A stretch of 64,000 bases of DNA from Sphingobacterium arenae (lineage in GTDB: Bacteria > Bacteroidota > Bacteroidia > Sphingobacteriales > Sphingobacteriaceae): assembly GCF_014692505.1 (NCBI RefSeq), contig NZ_JACNYK010000001.1:1125922-1189921 (forward strand). The letters run 5' to 3'. How positions within the stretch are numbered: position 1 is the stretch's first letter; each line of letters opens with the position of its first letter. The position numbers and the translations under genes are program-made. The notes under the pieces were generated by a model. It saw only the letters and a list, made by a program, of their open reading frames with translations, had not been told where the DNA came from and searched no databases. Below, piece by piece: positions 47,195-53,681 of this stretch.

Positions 47195-48961
47195 ATGTTC
47201 ATAAATAAAGAGACTTTAGTCGAGCGATTGGTTCAACGCATAGACTTGGATCGCATTTTCTTGTTCTCCTATTCTTTTTTGGGCAAGGAGCAGCAACACT
47301 TGATTTTGGTGTTGAATCCGGCAGATGGGATTTCGCCGAAGGTGATGATACCTGTTATTGAGCTTTGTCTTATCGATATGCCTGACCTTTCCTTTGAACT
47401 GATCCCGTTTGGTGAATGGCGTAACAAAGTACGTCATGGGGGATTGTACTATGCTTACGCTTCATTGCCGCAGCATGAAATATACAGATCGCCCCGTAAA
47501 GCTACAAAATCGCTTTCTGTCAATGAGATCGGTGGTATTATTGAATTGGCTGATCAATGGCAAATAAAGATGAGAAAAGAAGGGGAGGAGTTTCGAGAAG
47601 GAGCATTGAAGTTTGCGGAGCATAACGATTACTTGAAAGCCACCTTTATGGTTCACCAGAGTTTAGAATCTTTTCTGCGCTTGCCACAGGCCATGATACA
47701 AGGTAAGGCAAATAATCAGCACAACTTGGAAAATAGAATGCGGGCGCTGAGCGCACATATGCCGGCGTTCAAAACGGTGCTGCTGAGCGATGCATTTATG
47801 GAGATCGAGACTTTTCGGTTACTCGATAAGAGCTATCAGGCGGTGAAGCAGAATAGGGATTTGGAGATAACGGCTTTCGATGCTTCTTATCTGTATGATA
47901 AATGTTTTGAAATATCCAAAACGATAGAAATGTTGTTCGAGCATTTTTTAAATGGGTTGAAAGGGGAGTGGGAGCAGCGTATGGAACAGGCAGCGCAACA
48001 AGCGGAAGCAAATAAAGTGGAAAAGGCTATCACACCCACCCGAGAAAAGCAACAGTCTATAAACCAGTTACAATTTGAGGATTTTTCCGATTTTCCTTGG
48101 CCACAACAATACAAAGATGATGTGAACATGTTGTTGGATAAGGTACGGTCTAACCATAATCCAGAGCAGGTGGTGATGTTAAATTATCACACGGATGGCT
48201 TTTCAGGTAACAATCTGTTTCAGCAGCGTACCGATGCAACGAATGAAAATGGAGTTAAAGTTGAGCTGTATTTAGTGGTATTGATGAAAAATACCGGGCC
48301 ATTTCGGTTTAAATGCATGGAGGTGGGGATGGCCAGTGCGATGATATTGTTTTTGGATTTGGGATATGTCGAACGGAAGTTGTCGGAAGGTGACCGTTTT
48401 GTAAATACGGTATGGACCAAAGGGCATGTGTTGCGGAGGAAATCGACTTTTGAACCGAACTTTGTTGTCGGGGAAGTGGATTGGGAGAAAGAGTATGGCG
48501 AGATAGGAGGGGTTATTGACATGGCGAAACATGTTATCGGAGAGATTCGTGATCCATTTGAAGTGGGTAATGCCGATGTCGAAGTAAATTACTGCGTCTT
48601 AAAAAGCACACTAGAAGCTGCTGTGATATCCTATCTGCGATGTGCTGTTGGCTATGTTCCGAAAGATGTTCCTTTACGTCATCTGATCGATTGGACGGGG
48701 GTTGTAGATCGACAACTTATTGAATTTCTCTATCCAAAATGTGAGTTAGAATATTTACAGCTTGGGATTTTTCTTCGACCTGAAAAATTATGGACACAAC
48801 CTAAATTTGATACATTATATGCAGGTTCATTTCTAGATGTCAAAAAAGTGAGGCGACATTTAATTTTCTTCGAAAAATTGTTAGATGGTGTGCTGCAACA
48901 ATTGAAAAGACTTGCAGAACCAGAAACCGTCGGAAATATGTCAACTGGTACTACTCAATGA
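47195..48961 (+). CDS. HEPN-domain-like protein with internal duplication
   Basis: A 588-aa cytoplasmic protein. Residues 7-100 look like a degenerate nucleotidyltransferase fold. Residues 111-250 are a HEPN-like helical bundle: EIGGIIELADQWQ, ALKFAEHNDYLKATFMVHQS, HNLENRMRAL, LLDKSYQAVKQNRDLEI. After a charged linker (260-290) the pattern recurs: VELYLVVLM (356-364), GEIGGVIDMAKHVIGEI (435-451), KSTLEAAVISYLR (470-482), PLRHLIDW (493-500). Neither half shows a clear RxxxxH RNase motif or the nucleotidyltransferase GSxxxGxxxxxSDxD motif, so it is probably non-catalytic or a regulator. The ATG at 47195 follows the palindrome; an upstream GTG (47141) lies inside the promoter region. Confidence 0.65.
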   Translation: MFINKETLVERLVQRIDLDRIFLFSYSFLGKEQQHLILVLNPADGISPKVMIPVIELCLIDMPDLSFELIPFGEWRNKVRHGGLYYAYASLPQHEIYRSPRKATKSLSVNEIGGIIELADQWQIKMRKEGEEFREGALKFAEHNDYLKATFMVHQSLESFLRLPQAMIQGKANNQHNLENRMRALSAHMPAFKTVLLSDAFMEIETFRLLDKSYQAVKQNRDLEITAFDASYLYDKCFEISKTIEMLFEHFLNGLKGEWEQRMEQAAQQAEANKVEKAITPTREKQQSINQLQFEDFSDFPWPQQYKDDVNMLLDKVRSNHNPEQVVMLNYHTDGFSGNNLFQQRTDATNENGVKVELYLVVLMKNTGPFRFKCMEVGMASAMILFLDLGYVERKLSEGDRFVNTVWTKGHVLRRKSTFEPNFVVGEVDWEKEYGEIGGVIDMAKHVIGEIRDPFEVGNADVEVNYCVLKSTLEAAVISYLRCAVGYVPKDVPLRHLIDWTGVVDRQLIEFLYPKCELEYLQLGIFLRPEKLWTQPKFDTLYAGSFLDVKKVRRHLIFFEKLLDGVLQQLKRLAEPETVGNMSTGTTQ

Positions 48962-49199
48962 CATCTCCTTTAGACGGGGAGAAATCTAATCAAATTATTA
49001 TTGAAAAGTCCGCAGGATACTGAAATTAGGAATCTGGCGCGGTACTCCAGTTGGACTTTCTTAAAAAAACACATCAGCAAAATAGAAAGCTAAATAAAAT
49101 ATTGGATCTCGTAAAAGCCACTTTTGAAAACGGATGGCATTATTGTGTTAGCGAAGCTGGGGGGAATTAGGTATGTAAGTTTAAGATTAGAATAAGATT

Positions 49200-49892
49200 A
49201 TGAACAAAAATATAACTAACAAAGATACCTATGCAGGCATAATGTATTCCATGGATTTTATGTATTGGTATACGTATTTAAAACGGAGAATAGCAAAGGG
49301 TTGGTCTGCCGAAGAAGTTTCCTTCTTGTTGGGAAGGGCTCCGTTTTACTATAGTGATTTTGAACGTATGCATAATGTTGGGGGAGCTTTAGAAGAAGAA
49401 CGTATGCTACTGGATAGGATCTATCAAGATTCGACGACAGAATCGATGACTTTCCACCGGGAAAGATATGAAGCTAATGAGGAGCGATTGGTGCGGGTCA
49501 ATATAGAAGATGAACGATTTTATAAGGACTATGAAATTATTATCCCTTGGGCCCTGGCGAGTAAAGAATCGTATACGGAGAATGGAAAGACAAAAATAAG
49601 AAGCTGTGCGGTTCCTGATCTTACATTTAGGGAATGGAAGGAGGAAGAAAGTTTAGAGACAGTTTCCGATGCGACTATAGATATTCGAGAAAAACTAAAT
49701 CGTCTTTTGAAAAGTAAATATTTTAAAGAAGGCAGAGCGCCTGATGAAATATTTCAAGTGGTGGAGTTTACGGGGCAGTACCATCTCCAAATTTTTCCCA
49801 GGCATCTAAAGGATGGGTTGTACAATCTGATTAAAGCTGGACTATTGTATATACGAAATGTGGATGGAAGATACGTGATTTTTGAGATTTAA
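49200..49892 (+). CDS. conserved hypothetical protein with HTH-like motif (paralog 1)
   Basis: A 230-aa protein with no signal peptide. Near residues 28-45 it reads RIAKGWSAEEVSFLLG followed by an acidic DFERM, resembling the first helices of XRE-type DNA-binding domains (GWSxEELAxxLG). The middle is charged and variable; the C-terminal 70 residues (LLKSKYFKEGRAPDEIFQVV, then LIKAGLLYIRNVDGRYVIFEI) look like a winged helix. It has a tandem paralog 12 bases downstream. It is preceded by a 238-bp spacer. Possibly a transcriptional regulator; not identified further. Confidence 0.6.
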   Translation: MNKNITNKDTYAGIMYSMDFMYWYTYLKRRIAKGWSAEEVSFLLGRAPFYYSDFERMHNVGGALEEERMLLDRIYQDSTTESMTFHRERYEANEERLVRVNIEDERFYKDYEIIIPWALASKESYTENGKTKIRSCAVPDLTFREWKEEESLETVSDATIDIREKLNRLLKSKYFKEGRAPDEIFQVVEFTGQYHLQIFPRHLKDGLYNLIKAGLLYIRNVDGRYVIFEI

Positions 49893-49904
49893 CAAGATAA
49901 GGGT

Positions 49905-50564
49905 ATGGAAGAACAATTAGCGCAACCGAAAATGGAGGCCTATGTAATGGAATGTAAACCGCAGTATATAAATTTCCTGTACGGTATACTTATTAACCGG
50001 ATTAGTAGAGGATGGTCTGCTGAAGAACTGTCCTTTTTATTAGGACAAGATGAAAACTTTATGGCAGATCTGGAACGGTTTATTGCATTTGATTATGGGG
50101 TAGAATTAATGAGGCAGCTATTACTGGTAATGCCCCAAGCGGATTTATTGATGACTTCGGTGAGGAGCAATACCGAAAGTAAGTATAACCACACAATCAG
50201 TAGAGAAGGGGATTTAATTCGCTATACGATGGAGCAGTTGGTTAATGAATGGGAAAGCATAACGGTATTTGAACTGATCGAGGAAGATGGGACGTATCGG
50301 GATAAAGTTGCATCCAACTCGGTAGCTATGGAGCTTGAACATGCAGAAGAGTTGCTCCGGATTTTAATATCTAAGGAGTATTTTAAAAAACATAGAACCA
50401 CATTAGACATTTTTAATTTATTGAGGACGAATGTTTGTAGCCATTTTCAACCTAAGCAATTAAAGACCGAGTTGGATAAACTTTGGGGTAGAAAGGGGCA
50501 GGCTCCGTTAAGACGTACTAAAAGGCGGAGTTACGGATATCGATTTATTATACATAAGCAATAA
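49905..50564 (+). CDS. conserved hypothetical protein with HTH-like motif (paralog 2)
   Basis: A 219-aa paralog of the preceding protein. The shared block is RISRGWSAEELSFLLG near residues 32-47, followed by DLERF. The C-terminal part again has ILISKEYFKKHRTTLDIFNLL and a short strand-rich end (RSYGYRFIIHKQ), here with a basic KAxxRRTKRRS-like stretch that could touch nucleic acid. Same order and spacing as paralog 1, so they arose by tandem duplication and then diverged. The next gene starts 4 bases after its stop, so at least three genes probably share a transcript. Confidence 0.6.
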   Translation: MEEQLAQPKMEAYVMECKPQYINFLYGILINRISRGWSAEELSFLLGQDENFMADLERFIAFDYGVELMRQLLLVMPQADLLMTSVRSNTESKYNHTISREGDLIRYTMEQLVNEWESITVFELIEEDGTYRDKVASNSVAMELEHAEELLRILISKEYFKKHRTTLDIFNLLRTNVCSHFQPKQLKTELDKLWGRKGQAPLRRTKRRSYGYRFIIHKQ

Positions 50565-50568
50565 AAGA

Positions 50569-51321
50569 ATGAAACGAGAATTGGAAAAAGAACATCTGGT
50601 TGTACCCAATAAATTTAAAGTAGCGTGTAAGGTTGCTGGATTTAAGGTACATGAATTTTTACAAATTTTTGTTGATCATTATTCATTGATAGATAATCAT
50701 TTCGATGATAAGTCGGCTTTTAGTTTGGCAACTAAATCATTCTATTTTATTCGTGAGGAGTTTGCTTTAGAAAGGAAGAGTATGCCTAATGTTATGAGTA
50801 AACAGGATAAAAATAGAGGAGTTGGTATGGTCAGGCGAATGGTAAAGCTTGCTACTAATCGGAATTATAGTTTCTCACAACGTAGAAATAAGGGTAAAGT
50901 TTTGACGGGACAGCTTTTTGAGCTGTTTTCGAAAGGAGTCGAATTGAAAGATACAGTCTATTTAGACGAGTTTAACTTTATTAAACTAAATAAGGATATA
51001 CGGTTTCAGTGCATTCTTACCGGGGTTTCTCCTGTGGAATTGCTTAACGCTATAATGCAGTACGTTGATATGCCTAATCACTTGGCAAGATTGCATTTGG
51101 ACAACTTCGTTTTTAATCCTGTTTTAGGTTTCTTTATTAGAGTTATGGATGGATATGGGAATATCCGAAATGGGGACTATCTGGATTCTGAAGAATATGC
51201 TGAATTCATTTGGTCATTACAAGAATTGCCCAAACAGTTTTATTTCTATAGAAATCTAGAAGATAGAGTAGAAATTTATCAGGAGTGGTTAGAGGAATTC
51301 TTGGAAGAAAATCGTTTTTAA
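50569..51321 (+). CDS. hypothetical protein with FKxAC...FVDH motif
   Basis: A 250-aa soluble protein, 4 bases after the previous gene. It opens with a motif shared with the next gene: FKVAC (16-20), a 13-residue helix-like stretch, FVDH (34-37). A weaker echo, FQC at 146-148 then GVSPVELLNAIMQYVD (152-167), suggests an internal repeat. The middle is basic (GMVRRMVKLATNRNYSFSQRR), which could bind nucleic acid. No known family is recognised. Low GC relative to the flanking housekeeping genes hints at acquired DNA. Confidence 0.55.
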   Translation: MKRELEKEHLVVPNKFKVACKVAGFKVHEFLQIFVDHYSLIDNHFDDKSAFSLATKSFYFIREEFALERKSMPNVMSKQDKNRGVGMVRRMVKLATNRNYSFSQRRNKGKVLTGQLFELFSKGVELKDTVYLDEFNFIKLNKDIRFQCILTGVSPVELLNAIMQYVDMPNHLARLHLDNFVFNPVLGFFIRVMDGYGNIRNGDYLDSEEYAEFIWSLQELPKQFYFYRNLEDRVEIYQEWLEEFLEENRF

Positions 51322-51347
51322 ATTAAAATATATTAATAATTATTCTC

Positions 51348-51734
51348 ATGAACAATATAGATCAAATTAAGTTAACAGCAGCGTTTAAGCAAGCGTGTGA
51401 AATATTTAATATGAAGCCAGAGTTTGTTATCCAACAGTTTGTTGATCATGTTGATATAGCGCGCTATATGTGCTTTCCTTTTGAGGAAAAACGTTGGGCA
51501 AATGTGCTGGTAATGGAACAGATTATTGCGGAAATTGAATCAGCAGATGAGTTGAATGGGTATTACGAGTTCAGTGAGAAGTGGGCTGCTATGATGAAGA
51601 AGGATAGAAAAAATGCTTTTGAAAACACTAAAAAGCTATTAGACGAATGGCATAAGGTGATTTTAGAAAATCGCATTTACGAAATTATGAAAGATGACGA
51701 TGAGCGCAATGATAACTTATCAAACAAAGATTAA
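51348..51734 (+). CDS. hypothetical protein with FKxAC...FVDH motif (short paralog)
   Basis: A 128-aa protein. Residues 13-34 have FKQAC, then FVDH, with exactly the spacing of the preceding gene (21 residues from Phe to His), so the two share at least this helical segment. The rest is charged and ends in an acidic tail (KDDDERNDNLSNKD). Very common look of small lineage-specific proteins in Sphingobacteriaceae. It lies 26 bases after its neighbour. Function unknown. Confidence 0.55.
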   Translation: MNNIDQIKLTAAFKQACEIFNMKPEFVIQQFVDHVDIARYMCFPFEEKRWANVLVMEQIIAEIESADELNGYYEFSEKWAAMMKKDRKNAFENTKKLLDEWHKVILENRIYEIMKDDDERNDNLSNKD

Positions 51735-51736
51735 TT

Positions 51737-51877
51737 ATGCCCTTTGCAAACCCTACCCCTTATGATTATTTCCCGCGGAGGTTGCACCCGCAGGAAATCG
51801 GGAATCCTTATAATGCAATCAATCTATTTTTCGGTTGGGAGAATAAATGGAAAGTGAAGCACCTCATCTATATCTAG
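51737..51877 (+). CDS. short ORF, possible truncated gene
   Basis: The ATG at 51737, two bases after the preceding stop, opens 46 codons: MPFANPTPYDYFPRRLHPQE then IGNPYNAINLFFGWENKW. The segment E-I-x-N-P-Y-x-x-I-x-x-F-F is like the start of small Bacteroidota proteins with a NPYxVIxxFF pattern that normally run about 30 residues longer. Here a TAG (51875-51877) follows KVKHLIYI, so it may be cut short. Confidence 0.35.
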   Translation: MPFANPTPYDYFPRRLHPQEIGNPYNAINLFFGWENKWKVKHLIYI

Positions 51878-51969
51878 AACATGGATAAATGGCCAGCGCT
51901 GTATCCTTAATGGAGGTTGCAAAAACGTTTTTATTGAAATAGAATAAACCAATCCCGCGGCAAGGAGTC

Positions 51970-51977
51970 TATCTTTG
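51970..51977 (+). promoter_or_regulatory. -7 element of the exported repeat protein gene
   Basis: TATCTTTG exactly fits TAnnTTTG, 17 bases before the ATG at 51994, in the TATCTTTGCA context. No TTTG at -33. Confidence 0.6.
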
Positions 51978-51993
51978 CAAAGATCTTGTTGAT

Positions 51994-52635
51994 ATGAAAA
52001 AGTTTATCGTTTGTGTTGCGTTGATGTTGTCGTTTTCTGTTCTGTTTGCACAGCGAGGTGCTATAGACACTGATATTTTTGGGGCGCTCCAGTATAGATC
52101 TGCTGACGGGAGATATAAGGCCAGTCTCGAAAAAAATATCTTTGATGACTTGATATTTACAGATAGCCGCAATAATAAGCTACAGTACGAAAAGAAATAT
52201 CTAGATAAGGCAGAGCCTGATTTGAGGGGGAATAAGGATGCGCAAATGAGACTGCTAAGACGGTTGGTAAGGGAAAATAGCAGACACGCCGACTATAGGG
52301 CTACTTTTAAGGTGGATATTTTTGATAAAACAATAATCGAGGATAATAAAGGTTATAAACTGGAGGAAGGGAAGGATATCTTCGGGCACGTTAATGTGAA
52401 AGAACGGGTGAATGGCTCTAAAACCCAGCTCAAAAGAAATCTGCGCGGAGGTTTAGAATATACGCGGGATAACAATAAAGCTTCTTTTGATAAAGATATA
52501 TTCGACAAGTGGATTTATAAAGATAGTTTTGGAAATGAGATTCAGTTTGGTAAGGAAACCTGGAAACGCATCTTGGAGCACTATGGCACGGACGAAGAGT
52601 TTTTCTGGGAGCTTCTGGATCGGTACTTTTATTGA
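51994..52635 (+). CDS. exported protein with DIF-type beta repeats
   Basis: A 213-aa protein. A signal peptide (MKKFIVCVALMLSFSVLFAQ) is followed by about six imperfect units of 20-25 residues built on a strand-turn-strand pattern: TDIFGALQYRSADGRYKA, KNIFDDLIFTDSRNNKL, VDIFDKTIIEDNKGYKL, KDIFGHVNVKERVNG, then KDIFDKWIYKDSFGNEI. The D/N-I-F-x-x-x-I/L-x-x-D-x-x-G/N core is the anchor. Probably a secreted or periplasmic beta-structure. I do not recognise the family. It is a monocistronic gene with its own promoter inside the island. Confidence 0.65.
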   Translation: MKKFIVCVALMLSFSVLFAQRGAIDTDIFGALQYRSADGRYKASLEKNIFDDLIFTDSRNNKLQYEKKYLDKAEPDLRGNKDAQMRLLRRLVRENSRHADYRATFKVDIFDKTIIEDNKGYKLEEGKDIFGHVNVKERVNGSKTQLKRNLRGGLEYTRDNNKASFDKDIFDKWIYKDSFGNEIQFGKETWKRILEHYGTDEEFFWELLDRYFY

Positions 52636-52666
52636 GGCATAACTACTTATCGGAATAGTGTCGCGT

Positions 52667-52828
52667 CTAGAATTTTTTGACAAATTCTGGGTCGTATGAG
52701 CTAGCTGGCTGCGTTATTTCAAACTCCATTTCCAGCGCCTTAGCAAAAGCTTTAATTACTGCCAATTGCTCTTTGGTTTTAGGATGAATTACTACAGTGT
52801 CCATATCGTCAAATTTACGAATTACCAT
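52667..52828 (-). CDS. DUF2683-like / antitoxin-like small protein
   Basis: On the minus strand an ATG at 52828 gives 53 residues: MVIRKFDDMDTVVIHPKTKE then QLAVIKAFAKALEMEFEI and a C-terminal SSYDPEFVKKF. The pattern (strand with a V-HPKTKEQL turn, a helix, a YDPEFV tail) is that of Bacteroidota DUF2683-type antitoxins, which usually precede a RelE/ParE-like toxin. Here the following minus-strand DNA is the converging repeat-protein gene, so no toxin is present. It is too short for routine calling. Confidence 0.6.
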   Translation of the reverse strand: MVIRKFDDMDTVVIHPKTKEQLAVIKAFAKALEMEFEITQPASSYDPEFVKKF

Positions 52829-52880
52829 TGATGTGGTGAAACAGTTATCGTTCTGTCGCCATTTTTTTATATAAAACCCG

Positions 52881-52888
52881 TATCTTTA
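52881..52888 (+). promoter_or_regulatory. -7 element of the small-protein/nucleotidyltransferase pair
   Basis: TATCTTTA (one change from TAnnTTTG) lies 28 bases before the ATG at 52916, in the 87-bp divergent gap with the antitoxin-like gene. Confidence 0.45.
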
Positions 52889-52915
52889 TATGTTTAATAA
52901 GTCGGTAGGTATATC

Positions 52916-53092
52916 ATGCATGTCAAGAAAGAACATAATCCACAACATTTTAGCGATGCGGAAATTGCGTTATTGAAAGAGGGGTTGAAGCGTTCGTATA
53001 AAGAGCGGTTTGAGATGGCCACGCGACTCTATAAAATACAAGAAACGCTTAAGAAAGCGAAGATCGTTCATAAACCTTTTGTCCAAAAGTAA
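52916..53092 (+). CDS. 58-aa protein paired with nucleotidyltransferase
   Basis: The ATG at 52916 begins 58 residues: MHVKKEHNPQHFSDAEIALL, then a basic helix KEGLKRSYKERFEMATRLYK and IQETLKKAKI. It is predicted to be mostly helical with a basic face. It ends three bases before the nucleotidyltransferase ATG (53096), so the two are almost certainly cotranscribed and coupled. The layout (small helical protein plus minimal nucleotidyltransferase) is that of MNT/HEPN- or AbiE-like toxin-antitoxin pairs, though the small protein does not look like HEPN. Confidence 0.65.
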   Translation: MHVKKEHNPQHFSDAEIALLKEGLKRSYKERFEMATRLYKIQETLKKAKIVHKPFVQK

Positions 53093-53095
53093 AAG

Positions 53096-53572
53096 ATGGA
53101 TATCTTTGATGAAGAAATATTAAATTTTTGGCGAAACCTCGCGAATGCCAAGGTGTCCTATATTATGATAGGGGGCTATGCTACAAATTTACACGGCTTC
53201 CAGCGATTTACTGGTGATTTGGATATATGGATAAAAGATTCTCTTGATAATAGAAAGAATCTGAGAAAAGCATTCCAATTATCAAATCTTGGCGATATTC
53301 CACAGTTAGAAACTATTCCTTTTATAGCTGGGTGGACGGACTTTCATCTTAACAATGGGTTACGTTTAGATATCTTGACCGATATGAAAGGGTTAGAGGG
53401 ATACTCTTTTGATGAATGCTTAGCAATGGCTTCTGTGGCAGATATTGAAGAGGTACATGTTCCTTTCCTGCATATCAACCAGCTGATAGCGAATAAAAAA
53501 GCTGTTAATAGACCTAAAGATCAAATTGATGTTCAGGCACTCGAAGAAATTATAAAACTTAGAGAAGAGTAG
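53096..53572 (+). CDS. minimal nucleotidyltransferase (AbiEii/MNT-like)
   Basis: A 158-aa nucleotidyltransferase of the pol-beta fold: IMIGGYATNLHGF with the GG at residues 26-27, TGDLDIWI with the metal-binding Asp41 and Asp43, and the third acidic residue in LRLDILTDM. LHINQLIANKKAVNRPKDQI is the C-terminal helix of the AbiEii/DUF6036-type group. Such proteins transfer NMP to RNA or protein and act as toxins or antitoxins. The preceding 58-aa gene is its likely partner. Confidence 0.85.
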   Translation: MDIFDEEILNFWRNLANAKVSYIMIGGYATNLHGFQRFTGDLDIWIKDSLDNRKNLRKAFQLSNLGDIPQLETIPFIAGWTDFHLNNGLRLDILTDMKGLEGYSFDECLAMASVADIEEVHVPFLHINQLIANKKAVNRPKDQIDVQALEEIIKLREE

Positions 53573-53681
53573 AGATTTCTCCCTCTACATACATGTGTTC
53601 CACCTTATAAGATATTAGCTATGGCCTAAAAGACATTACTTGTGGCTCATTAGTATGGCGCTTTGCGTCAAAAGTAATATT

